A program made the translations under genes and the position numbers. A DNA stretch of 50,457 nt, taken from NCBI GenBank assembly GCA_028716165.1, contig JAQUQI010000001.1, positions 1 to 50,457 of the forward strand, written 5' to 3'. This document shows, piece after piece, positions 34,825 through 43,287 of the stretch (position 1 is its first letter; each line of letters opens with the position of its first letter). Below the pieces are notes generated by a model. It was not told where the DNA came from. It saw only the letters and a list, made by a program, of their open reading frames with translations, and did not search any database. This stretch comes from Candidatus Omnitrophota bacterium (lineage in GTDB: Bacteria; Omnitrophota; Gorgyraeia; JABMRG01).

Positions 34825-36070
34825 ATTGGCCTGTTTTAATATTATAAGCGGACACTAAAATACCCGTAATCAGCCAGAATGCCGCGTTGAGCTGGACTGA
34901 ATAAAAGTTTGTATCAAGCCCGCTCTGCGACAGAAAAGCAAGCAGGCCGGACAATAGGCCGGCCATAAGGAAATCCGTCTCATCCCTATCCCTGCCAAGC
35001 GCCGATAAGGCCCTGCGAAATAAAGTAAATACTACCCACAGAAAAGTCAATAATCCAAATATCCCCATCTCCGCGGCCATTTGCAGATAACAATTGTGAG
35101 CGTACATATGGCCTGTCCACACAGTCTTGTTTTTATATGTCTCAAAGCACCTCATGAAAGTATTCAGGCCGTGGCCAAATACCGGGCCGGCCTTTATCAT
35201 GTCAACCACATCCAGATATGTCTTTGTCCTGTTTTGGAACATCTCGCGTATTGAATCAGGCGCTAATCTTAGCAAATCCAGATTTCTGCCCGGAACAAAA
35301 GAATATACTATGGCCAAGCCGGCACAGGCCAAGAGCAGGATAAAAAGCGCCTTTTTATCCACAAGAAATAACAGGAATATCACGCCAACGACAGCGCCTA
35401 AATACGCCGCCCTTGATTTGGTTAGTATGACAGATAGCGCGATAAACCCAAACAGGCATAATAGCCCGAGAAAGCGCGCATCCTTCATTGTGTATTTGCC
35501 GGCGCGCGATATGGTTTTTGCCCCTCCAGCCAGGACACCCGCGGTAAGAAACAGCGCCAGGAGCAGATATCCAGCCAGGTCATTGGGATGATTAAATGTT
35601 GACGTTATTCCGTCTCTTATCATCTGCCTGGCATATATAAAATCATAACCGCCGGTTACATAATACTGCATGATGCCATTAAGGCATATAAAGCCCGCCG
35701 CGCATAAAGCGGCTTTAACGGCCATTTGGAGATGGGCCTTTTTGTTTATAACCTCAATCACAATAAAAAACAGGACAATGCCTTCAAGAAATTTGGAAAA
35801 AAACGCGCGCAGGCTTATCCCGAAATGCACGCTTGCCGCGACTGATAATAATCCTGCCGCGATATAAAAAATCAACGGGACATTGAGAATACTGGCGGGT
35901 ATGCAAAGATTTCTGCCAAAGGCCCTTTTTATAAGCAATAATATCAGGCTTACGAAAAAACATATTTCAACCCACGCCTTACCGATGGGGAACATGAATA
36001 TCATCACATAAAGAGTAAAACGGATGAGGCTGTTGATTTTTTCCATGAAAACTATATTTCGTGGTTCCAT
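34811..36070 (-). CDS. O-antigen ligase/polymerase family protein
   Basis: A 419-residue polytopic inner-membrane protein of the Wzy_C (O-antigen ligase) family. About 11 hydrophobic spans are visible, with the large periplasmic loop at about residues 255-335 containing GHGLNTFM and GHMYAHNCYLQMAAEMG, the typical region with conserved His. NHPNDLAGYLLLA earlier is also characteristic. It either polymerises the repeat units or attaches them to lipid A-core; sequence alone does not separate the two. The ATG at 36070 is eight bases from the polyprenyl transferase stop; an in-frame ATG at 36046 is possible but has no ribosome binding site. Confidence 0.85.
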   Translation of the reverse strand: MEPRNIVFMEKINSLIRFTLYVMIFMFPIGKAWVEICFFVSLILLLIKRAFGRNLCIPASILNVPLIFYIAAGLLSVAASVHFGISLRAFFSKFLEGIVLFFIVIEVINKKAHLQMAVKAALCAAGFICLNGIMQYYVTGGYDFIYARQMIRDGITSTFNHPNDLAGYLLLALFLTAGVLAGGAKTISRAGKYTMKDARFLGLLCLFGFIALSVILTKSRAAYLGAVVGVIFLLFLVDKKALFILLLACAGLAIVYSFVPGRNLDLLRLAPDSIREMFQNRTKTYLDVVDMIKAGPVFGHGLNTFMRCFETYKNKTVWTGHMYAHNCYLQMAAEMGIFGLLTFLWVVFTLFRRALSALGRDRDETDFLMAGLLSGLLAFLSQSGLDTNFYSVQLNAAFWLITGILVSAYNIKTGQYGNR

Positions 36071-36077
36071 CTAAATT

Positions 36078-37487
36078 TTAAACCCCTTTACCGCGCAGGA
36101 TCGTAAGGAATGTCCACCATATTATATTCATATCAAGCCCGAAAGACCAGTGGTTCATATACCAAATATCAAATCTCACCCACCTGGCAAAGCTAAACTG
36201 GTCCCTGGCCTTTATCTGCGAAAGCCCTGTGATGCCCGGCCTTATGGAAAGCCTGCGCATATTCTCAACCGTATATTTTTCTACCTCTTCGGGCAAAGGA
36301 GGCCTGGGGCCTACAAGCGCCATATCCCCTTTTATAACATTAAAAAGCTGGGGAAGTTCATCAAGGCTAAACCTGCGTAAAAACTTGCCGATACGTGTTA
36401 CCCTTGGGTCTTGCGACATCTTAAATATTACACCGTCTTTGACTTCATTCTTTGGCAAAAGGCCTGTTTTCATGCCGGCAGCGTTGAGGATCATGGAACG
36501 GAATTTATACAGATTAAACGGGGTATTTTTAAGCCCTATCCTTCTGTCTATATAAAAAACAGGGCCTTTGGAATTTATCTTGATAAAAACCGCTATTATA
36601 AAAAATACGGGTATAAGCGCTAAAGAAAGAAACAGCGCCGCGGTAAAGTCAAACAGCCGCTTGAAGGCAAATTCGGCCGGGTGATGCCTCCTTTGCCTGT
36701 AGGTAATAAGCGGTATAAGCCCGAGATAGCCAATACCCAGGACCGGCAGGGGCTCTTCAAAGTTTTCCGGCACTATCCTTATGCCCATGCTTATGTCCTT
36801 GGCCTGCCTTATAAGGTTAGACACCACTTTTCTTTCGGAAGGTATAGTGACAATGGCATCTTCAACAAAATACTTTTTGGCAACAGCTTCAAATGCCGAT
36901 ATAGGGCCCAGAACACCCATACCTTCTATGGGGCCGGGCTTATTATCATCCAGGAAACCTACTACATTGAAACCAAGATAGGGGCTTTTTTTTATCTCAT
37001 TAAGGATGGCCGAGCCTATCCTTCCGGCGCCGACAATCAGGACATTGACATTATGGAAACCCTTAATTATCAAATGCCTAAGAATAAGTTTTTTGACAAG
37101 CCTCCAGCCGCCCAGCGCGATGGAAAAAAGCGCCGAGCTTACAAAAAAGACCGTGCGCGTGAAAAAATTATATTTGGCAAAAAATATAATACACCCCATC
37201 AGTACGCTGGAGAACAAGACATTAACAAATACCCTATACATCTCCTTCGGGATGGACAGCGACCTGTCGGTAACATAAAGATTATTCTTTTTAAAAAGAA
37301 ATACAACCAGTATACTCCATAGGATAAAAACAAAGGTATGCTCCTGCAGAAAAGGCAGATTAAGGCCGTAAGAGATATCGTGGCCAAAATTACACCTAAT
37401 AACATAAACCGTGTAATACACAAAAGACATCGCCACAAGGTCTAAAAAAATATAAAACGGGTATATTTTTTTATTTATCTTAAGCAT
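36078..37487 (-). CDS. Polyprenyl glycosylphosphotransferase (WcaJ/EpsE-type)
   Basis: Starts the glycan repeat unit by moving a sugar phosphate from a nucleotide sugar to undecaprenyl phosphate. The 469-residue protein has four or five N-terminal membrane spans, a Rossmann-like domain (VGAGRIGSAILNE, about 150-162), another membrane segment, and a C-terminal catalytic domain with KFRSM, SLDELPQLFNVIKGDMALVG, GPRPPLPEE and RPGITGLSQI. AGGAGG lies seven bases before the ATG at 37487, inside the end of the WecG-type gene, which it overlaps by eight bases. Confidence 0.93.
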   Translation of the reverse strand: MLKINKKIYPFYIFLDLVAMSFVYYTVYVIRCNFGHDISYGLNLPFLQEHTFVFILWSILVVFLFKKNNLYVTDRSLSIPKEMYRVFVNVLFSSVLMGCIIFFAKYNFFTRTVFFVSSALFSIALGGWRLVKKLILRHLIIKGFHNVNVLIVGAGRIGSAILNEIKKSPYLGFNVVGFLDDNKPGPIEGMGVLGPISAFEAVAKKYFVEDAIVTIPSERKVVSNLIRQAKDISMGIRIVPENFEEPLPVLGIGYLGLIPLITYRQRRHHPAEFAFKRLFDFTAALFLSLALIPVFFIIAVFIKINSKGPVFYIDRRIGLKNTPFNLYKFRSMILNAAGMKTGLLPKNEVKDGVIFKMSQDPRVTRIGKFLRRFSLDELPQLFNVIKGDMALVGPRPPLPEEVEKYTVENMRRLSIRPGITGLSQIKARDQFSFARWVRFDIWYMNHWSFGLDMNIIWWTFLTILRGKGV

Positions 37488-38226
37488 GCCCGCGCCTCCT
37501 GTTGGTAAAACCGGACATTTCCTTGAGCGCTATTTTTAAAAAACCGATACCGTCCTGATAATATCTCTTAAACATCGCCGCCGGTTCCTGCAGGCACCTA
37601 TAAAACCACTCAAGCCCCGCAGTCTGCATCAGTAAAGGGGCGCGCGTCGTCTTTCCGGATAAGATATTGAAAGCTCCGCCCACGCCTGCCGCGTAGCGCA
37701 GTCCGGGCACTTTTTTATATATCTCATATCCCAAAAGCTCCTTTTGGGGCGAGGGAAGAGCAATAAATAATACCTCGGCGCCGCTTTTTCTTATATCCTC
37801 TATTATCAAAGATTTATCTTTAAAAAAACCATTATGGCTTCCGGCTATAAAGGAAGCGGGAAATCTTTGTGTCAAAACAGAAACAGCGCCTTTAAGAGCC
37901 GCTTCTTGAGCGCCGAGAAGGTATATGCCAAGCTTTTTATCCCGCGAAGCGGAGAAAAAACTATCTATGACATGCAGGCCGCCGAAACATCTGCCTGTCC
38001 GTATGCCGCAAATCCTGGCAAGCCATTCTACCCACTTGCCGTCAATGGAAAACACGCACTCATCATCCGAAAGGATAGTTGAAAAATCTTTATTGCCATA
38101 TAGCAGATTAATCTTTCTGATATTAAGGAATATATTAAAAACCCTTTTCTTCCCGCTAATGACCATATCCCTTATTTCGCCAAGGCCATAACAATCAACA
38201 GGGATATGAAAAATATATTTTCGCAT
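37480..38226 (-). CDS. WecG/TagA/CpsF family glycosyltransferase
   Basis: A 248-residue GT26 enzyme that adds the second sugar to a polyprenyl-linked primer. FSIDGKWVEWLARI (with the conserved Asp), CFGGLHVIDSF, LPSPQKE, GVGGAFNILSGKTTRAP and GLEWFYRCLQEP all match the family. It would act after the polyprenyl glycosylphosphotransferase encoded next. It is the first gene downstream of the promoter and palindrome at 38249-38331. Confidence 0.92.
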   Translation of the reverse strand: MRKYIFHIPVDCYGLGEIRDMVISGKKRVFNIFLNIRKINLLYGNKDFSTILSDDECVFSIDGKWVEWLARICGIRTGRCFGGLHVIDSFFSASRDKKLGIYLLGAQEAALKGAVSVLTQRFPASFIAGSHNGFFKDKSLIIEDIRKSGAEVLFIALPSPQKELLGYEIYKKVPGLRYAAGVGGAFNILSGKTTRAPLLMQTAGLEWFYRCLQEPAAMFKRYYQDGIGFLKIALKEMSGFTNRRRGHA

Positions 38227-38248
38227 AAATAGGCCTGCCGGAATTTTA

Positions 38249-38267
38249 AATAATGGTTTCCATTATT
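38249..38267 (-). promoter_or_regulatory. Perfect palindrome in the wecG-type gene leader
   Basis: AATAATGG-TTT-CCATTATT is a perfect eight-base inverted repeat with a three-base centre. With one bulge the pairing can extend into the flanking TTTTA/TAAAA. It lies about 25 bases before the ATG at 38226 and downstream of the promoter, so it could be a repressor operator or an mRNA hairpin. No T-run follows it. Confidence 0.5.
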
Positions 38268-38301
38268 ATAAAATACGATTATAAACAATTAGTGTTAGTG
38301 T

Positions 38302-38331
38302 AGTATATCATAATAAAATAAATTATAGCAA
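38302..38331 (-). promoter_or_regulatory. Promoter of the exopolysaccharide/LPS block
   Basis: On the minus strand TTGCTA (38331-38326) and TATACT (38307-38302, five of six bases) are separated by 18 bases in a strongly AT-rich spacer. Further TATAAT hexamers occur nearby (for example around 38318-38323 and 38269-38281), so alternative starts are possible. The 170-base gap at 38227-38396 is the only sizeable break between the two glycan blocks. Confidence 0.5.
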
Positions 38332-38396
38332 TAACAAAACCATCCAGCCTGACATATATCAAACGCCATGCGGTAAGCGGCCGGTATTATCAGGTA

Positions 38397-40121
38397 TCAA
38401 TCTTTCAGCTTAAAAAGATTGAATGCTCTCCACCAGAAATAATCACCGTTATAACGGACTTTATATTTTTGGACAAAATCATTGAAGCCGCTTATGCCCG
38501 GCAGCCAGTCTTTTTCGGGCGTTTGAAAACCTATCTTATCTCTGCGCCATATTATTTGCTCCGGCACATGGGCTTTCAAAGACATCCTTAGTATATATTT
38601 AGTCCATCCATTGTGTATTTTATAAGCCGGCGGCATATTAAGGGCATATTCAACAAGCCTGTAATCGGTAAACGGGGCTCTTGATTCAATTCCAAAACGC
38701 ATGGAATTTCTATCCTCATACCTTAAAAGCTGCTGCAGATTAAACCTCGTCGTGTCATTGTATAATGACTCGCCTAAGCAAAGGCTGTATTTTTCCCTTA
38801 TAACATTTAAAGCGAAATTCAGGTCAAAACGGGACCCTAACATAGACTCTATTGTCCTTATCTTACCGCGCCAGGCCGCGCGCAAGAAAACGCCGGGGGC
38901 GGCTGATAATATCATTTTTAACAAATTCTTTCTGTAAGAACCGTATCCGGCGAATAGCTCATCGGCTCCCTGGCCGTCTAAGACAACCTTGACATCGCGG
39001 GCGGCCCGCCTCATGATAGAGAATTGAGCATAAGACGACGTGGAAAAAGACAATTCATCGTGGGTTGATAAAAAAAGCTCCAGATCCCGCGATAAACCGT
39101 CTTTGCAAGGATACACATATTCGCCGCAAGCATTGGCATGCCTTATCATCGTATCAGCCCACTTCGTTTCATCTATATCACCGCCGTCCTTGTAAGCGGC
39201 TGTAAACGTCATCTGCCTGCCTTTTAAAATATCAGACTCCCTGCAATGGGCTTTTATAAGCGCGCTGATAATACCCGTTATTGCCGAGCTGTCTATGCCG
39301 CCCGAAAGACAGGTGCCTACAGGCACATCCGAACGAAGCCTTAATCTTACGCTGTCACGCAATATCTCACCTGTGTTTCGGGCATATTCGGATACCTTTG
39401 AGGCCTCAAGAGGCTCTTTGCTTCTATTAAAGCCAGGGTCCCAATACCTGTGGATCTGCGGCTTTAGAGACGTCATATCCAATAACATGCTGTTGGCAGG
39501 CTCCAGCTGATAAATGCCTTTATACATGGTCTGTTTTGAAAAATCGGAAACACCGAAAAGCATGAATACGCCCGTAACAGAGTTGTCCCATTGCCTGGAT
39601 ACCGATGGTATTTTAAATAAAGTTTTTATTTCAGAGGCGAAAAAAAATCCCTGTCCGTTACGGCAATAATACAAAGGCTTGACACCAAGCCTGTCCCTTG
39701 AAAGAAAAATCCTGTTATTGGATTTATCAAAAATACAAAACGCCCAGTCGCCGTTAAAGTGTTCAACGCATTCCCGGCCCCACCTTTTATAAGAGGCTAA
39801 TATTACCTCTGTGTCACTGCGCGTCTTAAATTCAAATCCGTCGCCGGTCAATTCCTGCCGCAGTTCTACGTGATTATATATCTCTCCGTTATATACGATA
39901 TGAAGGTTGTCATTGTCATAACTCATCGGCTGGGCAGAGCGGGCGGATAGGTCAATTATTGCAAGCCTTAAATGAACAAGGTCAAGGACATTGCCGCATG
40001 CGGCATTAAATCTTCTGCGGCCGCAGCCATCAGGGCCTCTGTGCCGCAAAGAGGCTTGCGCGTTATCCATATCAACACTGTGAAGGCCTTTTTCTGTAAT
40101 AGCCCCGAATATACCGCACAT
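38397..40121 (-). CDS. Asparagine synthase (glutamine-hydrolysing) family protein
   Basis: A 574-residue class II amidotransferase. Cys2 is the glutaminase nucleophile; RHRGPDG and YNGEIYNHVELR follow in the N-terminal domain. SGGIDSS at 273-279 is the PP-loop of the synthetase domain. In glycan clusters such proteins often amidate a sugar carboxylate or a glycan-linked amino acid rather than make free asparagine. It is shorter than the roughly 610-650 residues common for AsnB-like proteins in this setting, with the reduction at the C-terminus. GAGGTG precedes the ATG, four bases after the GT4 stop. Confidence 0.88.
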   Translation of the reverse strand: MCGIFGAITEKGLHSVDMDNAQASLRHRGPDGCGRRRFNAACGNVLDLVHLRLAIIDLSARSAQPMSYDNDNLHIVYNGEIYNHVELRQELTGDGFEFKTRSDTEVILASYKRWGRECVEHFNGDWAFCIFDKSNNRIFLSRDRLGVKPLYYCRNGQGFFFASEIKTLFKIPSVSRQWDNSVTGVFMLFGVSDFSKQTMYKGIYQLEPANSMLLDMTSLKPQIHRYWDPGFNRSKEPLEASKVSEYARNTGEILRDSVRLRLRSDVPVGTCLSGGIDSSAITGIISALIKAHCRESDILKGRQMTFTAAYKDGGDIDETKWADTMIRHANACGEYVYPCKDGLSRDLELFLSTHDELSFSTSSYAQFSIMRRAARDVKVVLDGQGADELFAGYGSYRKNLLKMILSAAPGVFLRAAWRGKIRTIESMLGSRFDLNFALNVIREKYSLCLGESLYNDTTRFNLQQLLRYEDRNSMRFGIESRAPFTDYRLVEYALNMPPAYKIHNGWTKYILRMSLKAHVPEQIIWRRDKIGFQTPEKDWLPGISGFNDFVQKYKVRYNGDYFWWRAFNLFKLKD

Positions 40122-40125
40122 AATA

Positions 40126-41265
40126 TCACCTCATAGCAGGGGAAGGGACAATACCGGCAAAATATTCATATGCCTTTTGCAGTTTATCAAAATTTTTATT
40201 CCAGTCAGCTTCATTCCGCGCTATATCAAGATTAACCGCGCTCATTTTTTTTCTTAAAGCCTCGTCCCCAAACAGCCTTACCACATTACAAGCGAATGCG
40301 TGTTCATCTTTTATAGGCGAAATAAGCCCGTTTATTCCGTCCTTGACCCATTCCATGTTTGCCGGCACATCCGTGACAATTACCGGCATGCCGCAGGAAA
40401 AAGCCTCAAACAAAGACTGCGAGGTCCCGTCACTTAATGATGTTGAGATATAGATATCGGCATCATTTAAATAGCTTGGCATTTCATGATTGGGAATAGG
40501 GCCTGTAAAAAATATAAAACCCTCAAGCCCCATATCGCGGACCAGGCTCTTTAACCTGCTCTCTTCGGGCCCGGAACCGGTTATTATCACTCTGGCAAGC
40601 GGTTCATGCTTAAGTATATCGGGAAAAGCCTTTATTATAAGATCTATATTATAAACATAATATAAATTTCTGGTTGATATCAAAACCTTTTTCCCTTCAA
40701 GGCCGAGCTTTTTCCTGAAACCAGAAGACCTGTTGTCCTTGTTAAAAACCTTAGGGTCAAGTCCGTAACGAAAAAAGATAAAATGACGGTCTTGGCGTCC
40801 GGCCAGCGACTTTACTTTGGTTTTTACCGCCTGGCAGTCGCAGATAACGGCATCGGCCTGCCTTAATGAATACCGGACCACCTGCCGGCATATCCAGAAC
40901 ATGTCTGGGTGCCGCAAAACATCACAGCCCCAGGGCATGATCAGATGCGGATGAAAGCCTGAAAGAGCGGCTAAAAAACCGTCTTTCCAGATAAACCCGC
41001 TATGAATAATATCCGGCTTTATTTGCCTGATAATATTTTTGAAATCCCGGGTTTTGGCAAAAAATAAAAATTTCTGAATACTGTGAAAATATCTGGGCCT
41101 GCGGTGTATTATATTAAGGCCCTTGTCCTTAAGAGACATTATATTCTGCGGCAGGTCACCGTCCAAATAGGTGACCAGATATGCCTGTGAAAACCTATTT
41201 GTCATTTCACGCAGTATCTTATAATCATGTATCGTCAAAACGCTTGATACAAAGCATACTCTCAT
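40126..41265 (-). CDS. GT4 glycosyltransferase
   Basis: A 379-residue GT-B retaining glycosyltransferase. The donor-binding C-terminal domain has STRNLYYVYNIDLII, GSGPEESRLKSL, and SDGTSQSLFEAFSCGMPV, the E-x7-E region with Asp in place of the first Glu. The N-terminal acceptor domain has no signal peptide, so it works at the cytoplasmic face. Its ATG overlaps the epimerase stop as ATGA. Substrate unknown. Confidence 0.88.
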   Translation of the reverse strand: MRVCFVSSVLTIHDYKILREMTNRFSQAYLVTYLDGDLPQNIMSLKDKGLNIIHRRPRYFHSIQKFLFFAKTRDFKNIIRQIKPDIIHSGFIWKDGFLAALSGFHPHLIMPWGCDVLRHPDMFWICRQVVRYSLRQADAVICDCQAVKTKVKSLAGRQDRHFIFFRYGLDPKVFNKDNRSSGFRKKLGLEGKKVLISTRNLYYVYNIDLIIKAFPDILKHEPLARVIITGSGPEESRLKSLVRDMGLEGFIFFTGPIPNHEMPSYLNDADIYISTSLSDGTSQSLFEAFSCGMPVIVTDVPANMEWVKDGINGLISPIKDEHAFACNVVRLFGDEALRKKMSAVNLDIARNEADWNKNFDKLQKAYEYFAGIVPSPAMR

Positions 41266-42119
41266 CTATTAACGCTCCAATTTCTGTATTTCATTATCCC
41301 TTCGCGCAACCGCGTGTCCGCGCTCCACGATAATTGCTTGACGGCATCTTCAAGGCCTTCTATATTTCCAGTATAATCATCAGGCCTTTGTTTCGATCCG
41401 TCAATTTTTATGGTGGAATCGGATGATAATACGTCCTTAACTAAAAAAGCGAGATCTTTTATTGAAACAGCTTCACTGCTTGACAGCACAAAGGTCTTGT
41501 TCGCGGCGGCAGAGCATAAGGCCGCGGCACAGCCTCTTGCTATGTCTTCGGCATAGGTAAAATTCCTCTTTTGCCGGCCTGAACCGTGTATTATTATATC
41601 GTCATTATTTAAAGCCTTTTTGACAAATATGGAAACGACGTCTTCTCCCCTGCTTCCCGGCCCGTAAGCGGTGGCAAAGCGTAATATGGTGTAATCAAGG
41701 CCATAAAGAAGGTGATAATTTTTACACAGCATTTCAGAGGCAAGTTTAGTCGTGGTATATATGTGGCCCTGTCCGCCGCAGATATATATACTGCTGGCAA
41801 ATAAAAAACGCCTGACACCGGAATTCCTGCACTCTTCCAGAAGATACGCCGTGCCCATTATATTGGATTCTATGGTTTCAATCGGATTATCCTTAACAAA
41901 GTCAATATTTGAGAAAGCGCCTATATGATAAACAATGTCCTGGCCCTTAACCGCTCCGGCTATATCATGCCTGGAGCGCAAATCGCCTTTTACAAATTCC
42001 GCCCTGTCTTGATACGGATTTTTAATGTCAAAAATCCGAACCTTATGTCCTGCCTGAATCAGCGCGCCGGCTATATGACTGCCTATAAAACCGCTACCCC
42101 CTGTTACGAGAACATTCAT
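41262..42119 (-). CDS. NAD-dependent sugar epimerase/dehydratase (extended SDR)
   Basis: A 285-residue extended short-chain dehydrogenase acting on a nucleotide sugar. TGGSGFIGSH at 6-15 binds NAD; FASSIYICGG, YTTTK (catalytic Tyr and Lys) and RFATAYGPG are the usual motifs. The exact reaction (4-epimerase, dehydratase, reductase) is not clear. GGAGG lies six bases before the ATG, within the end of the aminotransferase gene, with which it overlaps by 26 bases. Confidence 0.88.
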   Translation of the reverse strand: MNVLVTGGSGFIGSHIAGALIQAGHKVRIFDIKNPYQDRAEFVKGDLRSRHDIAGAVKGQDIVYHIGAFSNIDFVKDNPIETIESNIMGTAYLLEECRNSGVRRFLFASSIYICGGQGHIYTTTKLASEMLCKNYHLLYGLDYTILRFATAYGPGSRGEDVVSIFVKKALNNDDIIIHGSGRQKRNFTYAEDIARGCAAALCSAAANKTFVLSSSEAVSIKDLAFLVKDVLSSDSTIKIDGSKQRPDDYTGNIEGLEDAVKQLSWSADTRLREGIMKYRNWSVNR

Positions 42120-43254
42120 ATACAGCCTCCTTTAAAGACGCTACTATATATTCCAGTTCGCGCAGCGTAAGCCCGGGATACAAAGGAAGGCATATGTGAC
42201 GCGCGCATACATAATCCGTGACAGGAAAACTGTCACTTTTTTTATTATCCATTTTTTCAGGGTATTTGCCAAATACCGGCTGGCTGTGGCAGGGATGCGA
42301 ATACACTTCTCCCGGAAGGCATATATCATATCTGTCTTTTAATAACTGCTTAAGCCTGCCGCGGTCTATTGCCTCGTCAATATAGACCATATATTTATAA
42401 TAGGCCGAGATAACCTCATCCGGTATCTTGACAAGGCTTATGCCGTTTAATCCCGCCAGGTTTTGATCATAAAAACGTGCTATATTGCGCCTTTGTTTCA
42501 ATATCCATTCAGATTTGGCCATCTGCCTTATGCCAAGCACCGCGTGTATTTCGCTGAAACGCCAATTATCTCCAAACTCCACGTGAACATTTTGTTTATG
42601 ATCTGCCTTGCCGTGCTCTCTAAGGACAATGGCCTTACGGTATATCTGTTCATTATCCGTGGTAAGCATGCCGCCTTCGGCAGTGGTAAAAACCTTGGTA
42701 GGATAAAACGAAAAAGAACCCGCCAGGGCGAGAGAACCTGCCATCTTGTTTTTAAAAACAGCCCCATGCGCGTGCGCGGCATCTTCTATCAAAAAGATAT
42801 TATTCTCTTGGCATATACGCTTTATCCTGTCAAAATGAGGCGAAATAATGCCTCCGATATGGACAACTATCACAGCCTTGACGCGCGGAGTTATCTTTCT
42901 TTCAATATCATCGGGGTCTATCTGAAAATTTTCTTTCTGACACTCGGCAAATATCACCTTTGCCCCTGCCTTGACAACAGCGATAGGGGTCGCCATATAA
43001 GTATTGGAAGGCACTATGACGCTTGAACCTTCAACCCCTATGGCCCGTAAAGCTATTTCAATAGAGCTGGTGCCGGAGTTGGTAGCAACAGCATATTTGG
43101 TATTACAAAACCTTGCAAACAGCTCTTCAAATTCAGCGACTCTGCCATTCATGGTAAGATGACCGCTTCGCAGGACCTTTTCTATTCCGTCTTTTATAAA
43201 CCTGATATCACTTTCATCATACGGAACTCTCAATATAGGAATATTCATTTTCAT
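42094..43254 (-). CDS. DegT/DnrJ/EryC1/StrS family sugar aminotransferase
   Basis: A 386-residue PLP enzyme that aminates a keto-sugar nucleotide. TNSGTSSIEIAL, VPSNTYMATPIAV, EDAAHAHGA, and SFSFYPTKVFTTAEGGML with the Schiff-base Lys are all present. I start at the ATG at 43254, seven bases after AAGGA; the frame is open two codons further to a GTG. With the epimerase and reductase nearby it implies an amino sugar, perhaps an aminodideoxy sugar, in the surface glycan. Confidence 0.92.
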   Translation of the reverse strand: MKMNIPILRVPYDESDIRFIKDGIEKVLRSGHLTMNGRVAEFEELFARFCNTKYAVATNSGTSSIEIALRAIGVEGSSVIVPSNTYMATPIAVVKAGAKVIFAECQKENFQIDPDDIERKITPRVKAVIVVHIGGIISPHFDRIKRICQENNIFLIEDAAHAHGAVFKNKMAGSLALAGSFSFYPTKVFTTAEGGMLTTDNEQIYRKAIVLREHGKADHKQNVHVEFGDNWRFSEIHAVLGIRQMAKSEWILKQRRNIARFYDQNLAGLNGISLVKIPDEVISAYYKYMVYIDEAIDRGRLKQLLKDRYDICLPGEVYSHPCHSQPVFGKYPEKMDNKKSDSFPVTDYVCARHICLPLYPGLTLRELEYIVASLKEAVYECSRNRG

Positions 43255-43287
43255 GTTCACGTCCTTATGTTTTGCTCTCCGCAGGCC

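Noticed and set aside
36681-37322. A 213-codon plus-strand frame
   Set aside because: It is antisense to the clearly conserved polyprenyl glycosylphosphotransferase gene and has a biased, repetitive composition typical of shadow frames.
42463-43026. A 187-codon plus-strand frame
   Set aside because: It is antisense to the conserved DegT aminotransferase gene; no motif or ribosome binding site supports it.
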